From assembly GCA_035384565.1 (NCBI GenBank), contig DAOOIT010000022.1:1-64000 (forward strand): 64,000 bases of DNA, in the 5' to 3' direction. The DNA comes from Planctomycetota bacterium. Lineage in GTDB: Bacteria; Planctomycetota; PUPC01; DSUN01. The position numbers were made by a program, and so were the translations under genes. The notes beneath the pieces were generated by a model. That model made no database searches, was not told the DNA's origin, and worked only from the letters and a program-made list of their open reading frames with translations. Shown piece after piece: positions 41,995 through 52,609 of this stretch; position 1 is the first letter of the stretch, and the number at the start of each line of letters is the position of its first letter.

Positions 41995-44900
41995 CTACTT
42001 CTTCTTCTCATCGGCTTCGCCCGCCTGGATCAGGGCGTCCTCGGTGAGGCGGCCGCGGGCGAACTTGGCCCACTTGCTCGCTGGATAGTCCCAGGTCAGG
42101 CGCTTGAGCACCCGGTAGGCGTTCACCGAATCCTTCTGCTTCGTGTAGCAGTCGCCCCACCAGTACATGGCCTCGGCGAGCAGCTCCGGCTCCAGCTTGG
42201 CGTCCAGCGTGACGGCCCTGAAGACCTCGATGGCCTTGGGATACTCCTCAGCCTGCATGTAGCACTGGGCGCTGAGCACCAGGGTGCGCCCGGCAAGGCG
42301 GTGGGTGGGGAACCGCACGGCCAGCCGGCCGAACACCTGTGCGGCTGTCTTGTACATCTCGCGCGCCCGCATCTCGATCTTCTCGCGCTCGACGGCCGTG
42401 GCGTCAGGCGCGACCTGAGCGCGCAGCTCCTTGCCCTTCGACAGGAAGTACTGCCCCAGACGCGCGATGGTCTCCGCGACCAGTTCGTTGTCGGGGTAGC
42501 GGTACGACAGCTTGACGTACTCCTCGCAGGCCTGGTCAATCATGCCCATCTTCTCGAAGGCGAGGGCCTTCTTGTACTGGGCCTTCGGCGCGTAGGGGCT
42601 GTCGGGGTAAGTCGCCACGATGTCGGTGAAGCGCGTTATGGCCTCGGCGTAGTGCTTCTTCCTGGCCTCCTCATCCTTCGTCTCGCCGGCGAACTCGAGG
42701 GCGAGGTCGGCCAACAGGTAGTCCGCCTGCGCGCGGGCCTCGGTGTCGGGGAAGTCGCGGATGGCCTCCTCCAGAAGCTTCTTGCCCTGGGCGATCTCGT
42801 CGCGGGCGAGGTCCTCCTGGCCCAGCTCCCGATGGCGCTTGGCCAGCTCAAAGTAGGCCTCCGCCATGGCGAACTGCGTCTGGACCGCCATCCGGGGGTC
42901 GGCGAACTGCTTGGTGAACGGCACCACGTCGCCGTCGCTGCCCTTGTGCACGGTCACGGCCCGCTCGATCCGCTCCTGACCGCCAGGGCGCGCGTAGGCG
43001 GCCGTGATGCGATCTCCATAGGAAACCAGGAGCGCCCCGGGTTCCTTGGCCTCTGCCTTATCGTCACGGAAGACCACTCTGGCGGTGGCTTTGAAGACGC
43101 CCGAGTGGGTGAAGGTCTCCGCCAGCTCAAGCTTCTGCTTCGCCCCGGAGGCCGTCTCGACCTCGACGGCCACGGTGTCCTTATCATCCGTCGTGTCCCG
43201 AGCGGGGTCCATCACGCGGAAGCACAAACCCTCGCCCACGAAGACCCCATCGATGATCTCCTTGCACCGCGGGTCCAGAATGTCGAAGAAAGCATCCGCT
43301 TGCAGCGTGGCGCGGGCCACCTGCCACTTGGTCTGGCCGGCCGGGTCCTTGTACTCCAGGCCGACGAGTATCTCGTCACCCCCCCTGATTGCGAGGGCAG
43401 GCTTTTCCTGGGCCTCGGGGTCTTCGGTGACGAGGGACCGCTCTGGCACCTTCGCAAGCTCCGTGGGCACGGCGAACGTGAACCGCCCATCCTCCAGGGC
43501 ATCGCCGGCGAAGGGGTTCGCCTTGACGGCCACGCTCTGGTAGCCTGGCGGCGGAGCCACGGAGGCCACCGTGGCGTTGGCGGGCCGGGCCTCGAGCCTG
43601 AGCGTGCCCGGCGCCCGCACGTCGTAGGGGCCTTGCGCCTCGGCGCCCAGGGCCTTGCGGCCCGAGGCGGTCTGCACGTAGATTGTCGCCTTGCTCTCGG
43701 GCGACTGCGCGATGTAGGGAAACAGCACCTCGACGATGATTGGCCCATGGATGAGCACCGAGGCCGGCTTGGTCTGCATCGGTCCGGCGGCAGAGGCGTC
43801 GGCCGACGCCTGCTCGGGCCAGGTGGCCGTCATCGCGCGTGTCGCGGGCACGAACTCCTGGGTCCCGTTTGCGCCAGCCCCCGCCGCCTGCGGTTGCGTC
43901 GCCGCGGTCGGCGGTCCTGGGGGGGGCGTGGCAGCGGCCTGCAACTCCGGCTCCGTCAGCGCTCGCGACGCCACCTCGTAGATCCGCAACTGGGGGGGCT
44001 CGAACACGGTCTGCTCGACGAGGCAGGTGCGCTCCCACGGGATGCCAGGATCGGTGTTCTCGCGGTCGAGGTAGGCAATGGTCACGTCGTCACCGGGCGC
44101 CACCTGGAGCTCGGTGTCGCGTTGCGGCGGCCCGCCGACGGGGAAGAGCGCCCCCACGAAGATTCCCGAGTGAGGTGCCGTTTCGAGCGCCGGCATCTCC
44201 ACGGCTTTCCCTGCCGGTGTCTTCGCCGTGAAGGTCACCGTGTCGGGCTTCTCCGTGGTGTCGCAGTCGGGGTCCTGGATGAAGACGTTGATCCGGTCTC
44301 CCGGCTTAAACCGGCGCATGGGGATGTACCGAGGTCGCCGAGCCGCTCCCTCGCCGTCGAACTCGACGAAACAGGCGCTCAGCGTGGCATTGCTGAAGGT
44401 GGCCGTGAGGGTGGCCTCGTGCGCCTCCTGGCCCTCGGTGAGGGCTCGAGGGTCATCATAAGTCACGGTCACGCGGTCCCCGGGGACGATCTCGAGCACC
44501 TGATTGCGGCGCAGTGTGGCGAAGTCCTCGCGTGTGGGCAGCACCGTGTCGCCGGCCGCATTGGTGAGTGTGATCCGATGGATGGCCGGCGCATCGGTCT
44601 CGAAGCTCGTGAGCGCAAGACGGATCACCCGGGCGCGTGTCCCAGCAGGGAAGGTCACCTGGAAGGCGGCGTTGTCCTGCGAGGCCGACACCTTGGCCGA
44701 CTCGAGCTGAAGGCTGGCGGCAACCTGCGGGTTCTTCAACACATCGAACATCTCGGGAGGCGCCGGTCTGAGGAACGGCGGCTCCTCGCTGTCCACGAGT
44801 AGCTCGAAGGCAGGCTCGGTCTTGCGGCTCGCGGCCACGTACAGGTCCACGCGGTGCACGCCCTTGGCGAGGGAGCGCCGCACGTGGGTGGGGGTGTCGC

Positions 44901-47900
44901 CTGGCTGTCCGTCCACAGTGAGGAGATAGCGGATGTTCTGCGTCTTCTCCTTCGTGTCGAGCTCCAGGGTGCGGGCCTTGCGCTGCGGCAGGTAGAAGGC
45001 GCCGTACAGGTGGGCTACGTACGCGCTCCCCGGGCCGTCATCGGTCAGGCCGAGGGCCTGGGCCTGGCCCTCCAGCGACGCATCCCACCTGGCGGCGAAG
45101 GCCTTCGGCGCAAGGGCGACCCTGGGCGCTTGGCTGCGGAGGTAGCCGGTGTCGAGGTACTGGGTGAAGTCGGCGAGCGAGGTGGGCGGCGCGCCCTGAG
45201 CCGCGCCGGCGGGCGCGCCGAACCGGACGAACTCAAGGCGCAGCGAGCCATCCCATGGCTTGTAGTCGCCGGGCCATTGCCCACGGGTGGCGAAATCCCT
45301 GCCGTTCAACGAGGTCTGGACAAGGAAGCTCTTGAGCTTGCGCCCCGGCACATTGGCCAGCAGGGTCATGGTGCCCAAGGCCACGTTGTCGTTGAGGTCA
45401 ATGCTGTAGAACTTCGGCGCCACGCCGTCGGGCAGAGCCACCCAGGACGGGTACTCCGCCACGTCCTGGCCCGCGGTCTTTCGGGGAGAGATCGCGAAGT
45501 TCGGGTCCGCGCCATCCTGGGAGTCCGAGGCGAAGGCTGTCGGCTGGCCCGAGGTGGTGGGCACGGCGCCCTCGAAGACGCCGCTGTGGGTGTCTGTCTC
45601 CGTTAGCGTGAAGGCTGGGATGGCGTCTCCGCTCGTCGTGGAGATTCGCACGGAGAGGGTGTCTTTGGCCGCGGTGACGCTGCGGTCGGGGTCCACGACA
45701 CGGATGTTGATCTTGTTGCCTGGCTTGATCTGGTTGGCGGCGCGTACCGTGCTAAGGGCCGCCTGCGGCTCGGGCTCGTCCTTGTCTCCGAGGCGTTGCC
45801 GGATCATCTCCTCCAGTGCGCGGGCCTCGCGTTCCTCTTTCGACAGGATCCTGCCTGAGGAAGCGAGCAGTTCGCCGTCGGTCGCCACGCGCAGGGCCTG
45901 CGGTGCCGCCATCGCGATATTGTGGGCCTTCTTGAATGCCTCGGAGTAGTCGTAGCGCACCGTGTCGTCGCCCAGGAGCTGGAGCCGGCCATCGCCCTTG
46001 GCCACGGGGGCCAGCTCGGTCGGGATCTGACCGACGAACTTCGTCTTGGAGTCGCCGAACGGTGCGAGAGCGAACACCTCCTCGTCGCCCGAGTCCGTCC
46101 AGGCCCGGATCTCGATGTGTGCGGCGGAGCCTACGACGGCCAGGTTGTGGTCCTCGAGATTCACCTTGAGAGGCTTGCCGGGGACGATGAAGCGGCGCTG
46201 CGTGGCGGTGCCCACCTGGATCTCGGTGGGTTCCTCGAGTTTGCGCAGCCGGACCAGCGTGCGCCCTTGCAGGATGCGGGCCAGCGCGTGATCGGGTGTG
46301 CGCGCCAGCACCTGCTCGATCTCGGCGAGGGCCTCGCGGTACTCTTCCTGGTCGAATCGCACGAGGGCGAGTTGATAGAACGCCTCGGCCTGCAACGCGC
46401 GGTCTTTCGCGTGCGTGAGGCGTTCGAGGCGGCGGGTGGCCTCATCGAAGCGGCGGGTCAGGCGGTCCACCTCGGCCACGTGGATCTCCGCGTCGGCTTG
46501 GGCCGGCGTGGCCTCGAACTCCTTGGCCGTGGCCACCCGCTCGAAGAGGGCCCGCGCCTTGGGAAACTCGCCGCGGCCCAGCGCAATGCCGGCATAGGCG
46601 AGCAGCAGGCGTGCGCGGGTCTCGGGGGCAATGCCGTCGGTTACGGCGTCGAACCACTGGATCATCTGACGAGCCAGGGCCTCGGCCGCGTCGTGCTCGC
46701 CGGCTTCGGTGTACTTGCCGATGAGCCAGATGGTGAAAGCAGGGTCGAGCTCGCGAACCATCGAGAGAAGGACTTGCCTGTGGCCCAGGGCAAGCTCCCA
46801 GGCGCTGGGTTGGCGGCCGGAGAGGAACGCGACCTGGGCCGCGTAGAGGGGGTAACGGCGGTCGTCACGCTTGACCGGGATAACGCTCCCCACCCGGGAG
46901 AGGGTTTTCGACCGCAGGGCGGCCAGCGTGCTGCGCGTGTCCTCCAGCAGGTCGGTCTTCAGCAAGTCCAGCCCCACGCTTGCCAGGAGGAGTCCCAGGT
47001 CGCTCATGTCGCTGGCCTGCGCGCCCGGCTCGGCAGCGGGCGGCTCCACCAGTTGCGCCGCCAGACGGGCGAGATCATGTTGAAGCGTGGAACTGCGAGT
47101 GTCCCCGGCGATCTTCCACAAGTGCGGGACCAGTGGGTAGAGGTCGGCGGGCCGCCCCTGGGCGATCGCCGCCTGCGCGACGATCGAGGCCAGGGTCTCG
47201 AAGCCCCAGCGCTCGGGCCACACGGTGGGCACGCACGCGGCGCCGGTGCGCAGCCAGGTGGAGGGGAAGATGCTCAGGAGCGTGTCGAGTTCGGCCTTGG
47301 AGAGGGTCTTGGGGTCCACCAGTTTCTCCATCTGGCCGAGGAAGGGCGGCGAGAGGCGCTCGGGGGCGCTGCGCACCTTGTCGCAGTAGGCGGCGAGACG
47401 GCTGAAGAACTCCTTGCGGCCGGCCTCGGTAGCGGGGGGGGCCGCCGTGGCGAACCAGGAGCGGCCCATGGCGTAGGTGTCGAAGCGTGTCTTGCCAAAG
47501 GCGGCTTCGATGCGCGCGGCCATGGCGTCGCGTATCTGTGGCTCGGCGCCCAGGGCACGCGCGTGCCAGTTCCAGAACTCCGCGCGCGACATGCCGCCGG
47601 GCTCGCCCAGGGGAGGCAGGGTGTCGTGCGTCTGGAGCAGCCGCGCCGCGGCATTCACGATCTTCTTCTTCTCGTCGAGCCCGAAATCCCAGTAACGCCA
47701 GTCGAGGACCTTCGTCCGGGCAGCCTCCTCGACGAAGAGGTCGTCGAAAAAGCGTTCGACTGGGTACTTGTCGTTCAGGCGCGGGAACTCGTTGCGGACG
47801 AGCCACTGGAGACTGCACGTGGCGCTGCGCACCGCCTCGTGGGGCCGGTAGGAAGAGCGCTCGAGTGCCCTCTTCTCTATGAGCGCCACAAGCACGGCGT

Positions 47901-50175
47901 CGCCGCGATCCTTCGCAGTCCAGTTGTCGCCGACGCGGGTGCCCCGGAACATCTCGAAGAGGGCCGGAGCGAACTTGTCCTTGGCGAGGAGATCGAGGAG
48001 GGCCTTCTCGAAGACGGCGTTGAGTGCCAGCGTGCGGTTGCGAAACGGGGCGGGGACGCGGCCGAAGCTGCGATCGGGCTGCACGCGCACGGCTGCGTCG
48101 CATAGCTCCTCGACCCAGGCGTTCGGCGTCGCGGGGTCGTACTGCGTGAGCAGGTCTGCGAGCGCCTCGGTCTGGAAGGCGAGCTTGTCGAAGCCATCGG
48201 CCTGCCCGTTGGCGGGCGGCTTGTTGGCCATGACCTGGAGGAGGGCGGCGCGCCCGAAGGGCGTCTTCTTGGCCTCGCAATCCTTCAGCAAGGGATACAG
48301 GGCGCGGGCCTGCTTGAGGAACTCCGCCTGATTCCGATTCTGCTCGGCGGCCACTGTGAGCGCGAAAACCTGGCAGAGCGGGCTAGGTGCCCTGGATGCA
48401 TCAGGCCCGGCTTGGTCGGCTGCGCGGCGGATGGCCTCCTCGATGGGCACAATCTGCTTGGTCAGCTCGGAAGCGATCTGGGGGGCCTTCGCGCGGGCCT
48501 CGCGGCGGACCCAGTCTGCCCAGGTGCGGAAGCGCGCATGCAGTCTGGCGAAGATCTCCTTGCGGTCGCGGCGGTCGAAGGGCACCCACTGGAGCGCGGC
48601 GATGTGCTCGAGCATCTTCGCCTTGTCTTCACGGTTGGTTCCAGTGCCACACTCCCAGGCGCTCTCGAGGAACGCCTCGGCTGCGCGGGGGTCTAGGATT
48701 CCTGGGGTCTTGGCAAGCTCGGCTCCGAGATGGGCGATGGCCCTGTCGCGGGCATCGGCGGGGAGCTTGGCGCCGGCTTTCTCGGCAAGAGCCTTGTGGG
48801 CGGGCCAGAGCTCGGCCTCGAACAACTCGAGGGCGTCCTTCGGTTGCAGATGCCAGGACTCATTGCGTACAAGATGCTCGATCGCCTGGAGAAGATCGTC
48901 ACTTGCGGCCATCGCGTTGATGACAGCGGCTGCGCGCGAGGGCACGCCCTGGAGGAACTGAGCCTGCTTCTTGTAGAGGTCGCGGGTGGCGGGACGGGTG
49001 ACGAAGGGCAGGTGGCGGATGGCGGGCGTCCGACGGAAGAGGTCCGCATGCTTGGCTCCCAGGTCGGCCCACTGCTCCGCATTGGCGAGCCAGGGGGCGA
49101 CGGGGCCGCTCTGGGGCAGACGCCACTCGAGCAGGGCCTGCCGCTCGGGATCCGGCAGCCTCTCGAAGGCCTGGACGAAGAAGCTGCTCTTAGGCGCGAA
49201 CTGGCGATTCCAGGCATTGCCATCGAAGCGGTCCGCGGCGCCGCCGTCGGTGAAGGCGTGGACGATCTCCTTGACGGTGTTGGCCGAGGGGAATGCGTCG
49301 AGATAGGCCCTGGCAGCGGCGGCTACAGGGGCGAAGGCGTTGTCGAGGGCCGCCTTGTCTTTCCCCGCGGCGCCGGCCTTGAACTCGAGGTTGGCGACGT
49401 GGATGGCGTAGAGCAGGGGCCGACGGCGGTCGTCGCGGATGAGGGCGAGCAGCTTTTTGCAGTAGGGGAGGGCGGCGAACTGGTCGTCCTGGCCCCTCAC
49501 AATCTCGCGCAGGAGCCAGTCGAGGTACTCGGCGAAGTGAAGCCGTTCTTGCTCGACGGGGAGTTGGTCGGCATAGACGAGGCTGAGCCAGCGGGCCGCG
49601 GTCGCGTAGTCGCGGCGGCGGCGGGCCTGGTCCAGGAGCCAGGTGTCGAACTTGCGCGCGGCCGGCTGGCTGCGGAGCTTCTCGCCGTGGGCAATCATGA
49701 ACTGATAGAGATCGTCGGGCGCGTCGAGAAAGTCGGCCAGGATCGTGTACAGAGCAGCGGCGGCCTGCGAGGCCTCGTCGGGGGGTACGTTGGCGGTGGC
49801 GACCGCCTTATAGCGCGAGGCCGCTGTGCGGAAGTCGCCGGCGAACATGGCCGTCTCCGCCGCGAGGCGCAGCAAAGCAGGCGAAACGCGGAAGTTCTGA
49901 GCGAGATACACCTTGGCTGCCACCGAGGCCGCGTGGCAACGGCCCAGGCGCAGGCCGTCGGCAAGGAGGTCGAGCACCTCCTTCTCAGTGGCCGCCCCGG
50001 GATCGGCTTGAACCCGCAGGACGAGTTGCTCGAAGGCGTCTTCCGGGCCTGCGGGTTGCGCTTGCTTGGGAGGAGGCTGGGCGGGGCCTTCGGCCTTGGG
50101 GGCGGGCTGGCCGGCGAACGCCAGCCCAGCCAGTGCTAGCCCCAGAAGGAGCGGCTCGGGCGCGACGGTTCTCAT
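41995..50175 (-). CDS. Giant secreted TPR/Ig-like/PA14-like protein (2726 residues)
   Basis: Signal peptide 'PLLLGLALAGLAFAG' ends near residue 21. Residues about 25-1300 are mostly helical with TPR-like features. An Ig-like module then recurs: a first form near 1328-1408 ('PTELAPVAKGDGRLQLLGDD'), and DPD...DTV...HSG.F forms near 1485-1545, 1958-2045 and 2305-2405, each followed by GDxxTxxY. A PA14-like domain lies at about 1690-1790 ('FAARWDASLEGQ', 'GVHRVDLYVA'). The end (about 2432-2726) is clear TPR ('YPDSPYAPKAQYKKALAFEK'). Start ATG 50175 follows AAAGG. It begins 17 bases after the 781-residue gene, which carries the same Ig-like module. Likely a periplasmic or surface scaffold served by the ExbBD motor; this role is inference. 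Confidence 0.85.
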   Translation of the reverse strand: MRTVAPEPLLLGLALAGLAFAGQPAPKAEGPAQPPPKQAQPAGPEDAFEQLVLRVQADPGAATEKEVLDLLADGLRLGRCHAASVAAKVYLAQNFRVSPALLRLAAETAMFAGDFRTAASRYKAVATANVPPDEASQAAAALYTILADFLDAPDDLYQFMIAHGEKLRSQPAARKFDTWLLDQARRRRDYATAARWLSLVYADQLPVEQERLHFAEYLDWLLREIVRGQDDQFAALPYCKKLLALIRDDRRRPLLYAIHVANLEFKAGAAGKDKAALDNAFAPVAAAARAYLDAFPSANTVKEIVHAFTDGGAADRFDGNAWNRQFAPKSSFFVQAFERLPDPERQALLEWRLPQSGPVAPWLANAEQWADLGAKHADLFRRTPAIRHLPFVTRPATRDLYKKQAQFLQGVPSRAAAVINAMAASDDLLQAIEHLVRNESWHLQPKDALELFEAELWPAHKALAEKAGAKLPADARDRAIAHLGAELAKTPGILDPRAAEAFLESAWECGTGTNREDKAKMLEHIAALQWVPFDRRDRKEIFARLHARFRTWADWVRREARAKAPQIASELTKQIVPIEEAIRRAADQAGPDASRAPSPLCQVFALTVAAEQNRNQAEFLKQARALYPLLKDCEAKKTPFGRAALLQVMANKPPANGQADGFDKLAFQTEALADLLTQYDPATPNAWVEELCDAAVRVQPDRSFGRVPAPFRNRTLALNAVFEKALLDLLAKDKFAPALFEMFRGTRVGDNWTAKDRGDAVLVALIEKRALERSSYRPHEAVRSATCSLQWLVRNEFPRLNDKYPVERFFDDLFVEEAARTKVLDWRYWDFGLDEKKKIVNAAARLLQTHDTLPPLGEPGGMSRAEFWNWHARALGAEPQIRDAMAARIEAAFGKTRFDTYAMGRSWFATAAPPATEAGRKEFFSRLAAYCDKVRSAPERLSPPFLGQMEKLVDPKTLSKAELDTLLSIFPSTWLRTGAACVPTVWPERWGFETLASIVAQAAIAQGRPADLYPLVPHLWKIAGDTRSSTLQHDLARLAAQLVEPPAAEPGAQASDMSDLGLLLASVGLDLLKTDLLEDTRSTLAALRSKTLSRVGSVIPVKRDDRRYPLYAAQVAFLSGRQPSAWELALGHRQVLLSMVRELDPAFTIWLIGKYTEAGEHDAAEALARQMIQWFDAVTDGIAPETRARLLLAYAGIALGRGEFPKARALFERVATAKEFEATPAQADAEIHVAEVDRLTRRFDEATRRLERLTHAKDRALQAEAFYQLALVRFDQEEYREALAEIEQVLARTPDHALARILQGRTLVRLRKLEEPTEIQVGTATQRRFIVPGKPLKVNLEDHNLAVVGSAAHIEIRAWTDSGDEEVFALAPFGDSKTKFVGQIPTELAPVAKGDGRLQLLGDDTVRYDYSEAFKKAHNIAMAAPQALRVATDGELLASSGRILSKEEREARALEEMIRQRLGDKDEPEPQAALSTVRAANQIKPGNKINIRVVDPDRSVTAAKDTLSVRISTTSGDAIPAFTLTETDTHSGVFEGAVPTTSGQPTAFASDSQDGADPNFAISPRKTAGQDVAEYPSWVALPDGVAPKFYSIDLNDNVALGTMTLLANVPGRKLKSFLVQTSLNGRDFATRGQWPGDYKPWDGSLRLEFVRFGAPAGAAQGAPPTSLADFTQYLDTGYLRSQAPRVALAPKAFAARWDASLEGQAQALGLTDDGPGSAYVAHLYGAFYLPQRKARTLELDTKEKTQNIRYLLTVDGQPGDTPTHVRRSLAKGVHRVDLYVAASRKTEPAFELLVDSEEPPFLRPAPPEMFDVLKNPQVAASLQLESAKVSASQDNAAFQVTFPAGTRARVIRLALTSFETDAPAIHRITLTNAAGDTVLPTREDFATLRRNQVLEIVPGDRVTVTYDDPRALTEGQEAHEATLTATFSNATLSACFVEFDGEGAARRPRYIPMRRFKPGDRINVFIQDPDCDTTEKPDTVTFTAKTPAGKAVEMPALETAPHSGIFVGALFPVGGPPQRDTELQVAPGDDVTIAYLDRENTDPGIPWERTCLVEQTVFEPPQLRIYEVASRALTEPELQAAATPPPGPPTAATQPQAAGAGANGTQEFVPATRAMTATWPEQASADASAAGPMQTKPASVLIHGPIIVEVLFPYIAQSPESKATIYVQTASGRKALGAEAQGPYDVRAPGTLRLEARPANATVASVAPPPGYQSVAVKANPFAGDALEDGRFTFAVPTELAKVPERSLVTEDPEAQEKPALAIRGGDEILVGLEYKDPAGQTKWQVARATLQADAFFDILDPRCKEIIDGVFVGEGLCFRVMDPARDTTDDKDTVAVEVETASGAKQKLELAETFTHSGVFKATARVVFRDDKAEAKEPGALLVSYGDRITAAYARPGGQERIERAVTVHKGSDGDVVPFTKQFADPRMAVQTQFAMAEAYFELAKRHRELGQEDLARDEIAQGKKLLEEAIRDFPDTEARAQADYLLADLALEFAGETKDEEARKKHYAEAITRFTDIVATYPDSPYAPKAQYKKALAFEKMGMIDQACEEYVKLSYRYPDNELVAETIARLGQYFLSKGKELRAQVAPDATAVEREKIEMRAREMYKTAAQVFGRLAVRFPTHRLAGRTLVLSAQCYMQAEEYPKAIEVFRAVTLDAKLEPELLAEAMYWWGDCYTKQKDSVNAYRVLKRLTWDYPASKWAKFARGRLTEDALIQAGEADEKKK

Positions 50176-50192
50176 GGGCGCGACCTTTCGTG

Positions 50193-52538
50193 TCAGTCTG
50201 CCTTCCTGTCGTCGGTCTCCTCGGCGGCCCCTTTGATCTTCGCCTCGATCCTGGGGAGGATCTCTTTGGCTTTGGCGGCATGGGGGCTCGCGGGGTACTC
50301 GAAGAGGAGCTGGGAGCACTTGTTGTAGGCCTTAGGCATGTCGTTCATCCGGTAGGCCACGATGACCCACTTGAGGAGCATGCTGTCGAGGAAGTCGCCG
50401 TCGGGGTAGTCCTGGAAGATCTGCGTCAGAAGATCCTCGGCACGGGCATAGTCCTTTGCCTCCACGTGGTAGTCCACGAGCTTGGCGAGGGCCTGGCCGG
50501 CGAAGGGGCTGTCGGGGTAGCGGTCGGCGCAGAGCTTGTACTGCTGGATAGCGGCCTCGGAGGGGCCTGTGGGCGCCCCCTCTCGGCGCGGCGCGGCTGC
50601 GGCCTGGGCTTCGAGGCACTGGGCCAGGCGGAACTGGGCCTCTGCCTTGGCCTGCGAGTGCGGCAGGGCGAGTATCTGGCGATAGACGGCCATTGCCTGG
50701 GGAAGGTCGTTCTGGTCGACTCGGATGGCGGCGATGCCCATGAGAGCCTGGTCCACGAAGGGGCTGTTAGGGTAGAGGCGATGGAAGAGGCGGCAGGTGG
50801 CGATGGCGTTGGGAAAATCGTCCTGGGCGATGTACAGCTCCCACTTGAGCTTGAAGGCTTCCTCGCGGAGCGCGCTGGGGATGGGGGCCTCGAGGCTCAG
50901 GATGGCGTCCACCCGTTCGATCCCCTGGCTGCTCTTCTCCTTGGCGCCCTGGGTGAGGCCCATGCTCTTGAATATCTTGGCCAGTTCCAGATAAGCGGTG
51001 GCCTCGACCAGCTCCTTCTTGGTCTTGAGGAGGGGGTCCGGCACGACGTTCTGGGTGGCTCTGGGCCGGCTATCGATCTCGCCGACAACCTTGAGCTGGG
51101 CGGTGACTTCGCGGGGGGTGGAGCCGGCGATGTGGAGATCGTCTACATAGGTGGCCACGATCTCGTCGCCGACGAGGCAGGAGAGGATCTGGTCTGCCTT
51201 GTCAATCGGCTGGCCTTCGCGCGCGGGCTGGATGGCAACGGTGGCGCCGAAGCGGCCCGTGTGGACCGGCGGCTCGCCGAGCTCGGTGAGGGTGAGCACC
51301 ACTTCGTCGCGGACGACGGGGCGGGTGTCCTCGTCCGCCCCGGCGATGCCCGCCGCGGCGACGGCCGCGCCCAGCCCCTCGGCGGGGGCCGGCTGGTCGC
51401 TTGTCTCGCGGTACCGCGAGAGGATGCGGACGGTCACCGTGTCGGCCTGAGGCGAGGTGTCGTGGTCGGCATCCTGCAGCAGCACCGTCAGCGGTTGCCC
51501 GAGGAAAGCTGCGTTGGCTCGCGACTCATAGGTGCCGAGCGTGAAGCGGAGCTGAGCCGTGGAGACCACGCGCACGACCTTTTCGCGCGCGACTCCCCGG
51601 TGGCCCTCTTGCGTGTTCTCATCGAGGTAGGTGGCCGTGATGGAATCGCCGCCGGTGACCTGAAGCGTCCCATCGCCGGGCTTGGGGGAGGCGAGGTCGG
51701 TGGGGATGGAGGCGATGAAGATGCCCTGGTCGGGAGCCAGCGGGGTGCAGGGAATGGTCTCTTTGTCGCCGTGGGTGGTGGAGAGCTGGACTTGGATCGG
51801 CTTGCCGAGGCGGTGCAGGATGGGCAGATCGGTGTCCTGCACCTTCACGAAGAACCTGCGGCCGGCCTCGGCATACTCGACGGCCGGGCTGTTGGGGTCC
51901 ACGAAGGTGCCGACCAGGCTGAGGGCCTGGATGGCCTTGTTCCAGTTGCCCTGGGCAAAGTGGCACAGGCCGATGTGATGGTAGGCCTGGTTCGCCCAGA
52001 GCGTGTTGGGGTAGTTGGCAGTGATCTTGCGGAGAATCGGAAATGCGGCGGCGTACTGGCGGGTCTGGAAGTAGGCCACGCCCGTGAGGTACAGGCCTTC
52101 GAGGTAGAGTTCCTTGGCTGCGCCCGAAAGCTCCTCGTCAGGCTTCTTGAGGTCGTTGAGGCGGCGCAGCGCCGCGATGGCAGCCGCCTGGTCGTGAGCC
52201 TCCAGATGGTGCTTGCCGAGGGCGAGCCAGGCGTCGAAGCGCACGGGGCTGTTGGGGTACTGGTCGGCGATGGCCTCGAGCATCTTGACCGCGCGCTCCG
52301 TCTCGCGCGCGAGGAGGAGATCCTGCGCGCGCTTGAGAAGCCGCCGGGCCGCGAGGTCATCCTCCTCGGCTGTGTTGGAGGCGCCCTCGCCCTTCGTGCC
52401 CGCCTTCGTGGCCGCTGCGGGTGCGGCCTTGGGGCGGGGAGCGGCGAGGGCTCCGGCCAGCGCGTTGCTCCAGGGGGCGAGCAGGGCGAGGGCCAGCGCG
52501 AGGAATGAGTGGCGGAGGCGGAGCGATACTCGGAGCAC
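50193..52538 (-). CDS. Secreted TPR protein with Ig-like modules (781 residues)
   Basis: Signal peptide to about residue 28 (core 'FLALALALLAPWSNALAG'). N-terminal TPR units ('YPNSPVRFDAWLALGKHHLE', 'NTLWANQAYHHIGLCHFAQG') are followed by two Ig-like modules ('GDGTLQVTGGDSITATYLDE'; 'DADHDTSPQADTVTVRI' then 'GDEIVATYVDD') and then more TPR units to the C-terminus ('YPDSPFAGQALAKLVDYHVE'). Both module types are shared with the 2726-residue neighbour. Start is a GTG at 52538 seven bases after GGAGG. It follows the 588-residue TPR gene by 71 bases and precedes the giant gene by 17. Confidence 0.85.
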   Translation of the reverse strand: MLRVSLRLRHSFLALALALLAPWSNALAGALAAPRPKAAPAAATKAGTKGEGASNTAEEDDLAARRLLKRAQDLLLARETERAVKMLEAIADQYPNSPVRFDAWLALGKHHLEAHDQAAAIAALRRLNDLKKPDEELSGAAKELYLEGLYLTGVAYFQTRQYAAAFPILRKITANYPNTLWANQAYHHIGLCHFAQGNWNKAIQALSLVGTFVDPNSPAVEYAEAGRRFFVKVQDTDLPILHRLGKPIQVQLSTTHGDKETIPCTPLAPDQGIFIASIPTDLASPKPGDGTLQVTGGDSITATYLDENTQEGHRGVAREKVVRVVSTAQLRFTLGTYESRANAAFLGQPLTVLLQDADHDTSPQADTVTVRILSRYRETSDQPAPAEGLGAAVAAAGIAGADEDTRPVVRDEVVLTLTELGEPPVHTGRFGATVAIQPAREGQPIDKADQILSCLVGDEIVATYVDDLHIAGSTPREVTAQLKVVGEIDSRPRATQNVVPDPLLKTKKELVEATAYLELAKIFKSMGLTQGAKEKSSQGIERVDAILSLEAPIPSALREEAFKLKWELYIAQDDFPNAIATCRLFHRLYPNSPFVDQALMGIAAIRVDQNDLPQAMAVYRQILALPHSQAKAEAQFRLAQCLEAQAAAAPRREGAPTGPSEAAIQQYKLCADRYPDSPFAGQALAKLVDYHVEAKDYARAEDLLTQIFQDYPDGDFLDSMLLKWVIVAYRMNDMPKAYNKCSQLLFEYPASPHAAKAKEILPRIEAKIKGAAEETDDRKAD

Positions 52539-52609
52539 GGGAGGCCTCCTCAGCGGTTGAGAACTCCAGATGTTGGGCCCCGAACGGCGCCGGTGGAGCG
52601 CCGGGGCAG

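Noticed and set aside
41944..44802. Very long open frame on the plus strand opposite the giant TPR gene
   Set aside because: It mirrors the high-GC third-position bias of the minus-strand gene, lacks a ribosome site and has no family motifs, while the opposite strand has clear Ig-like and TPR motifs.
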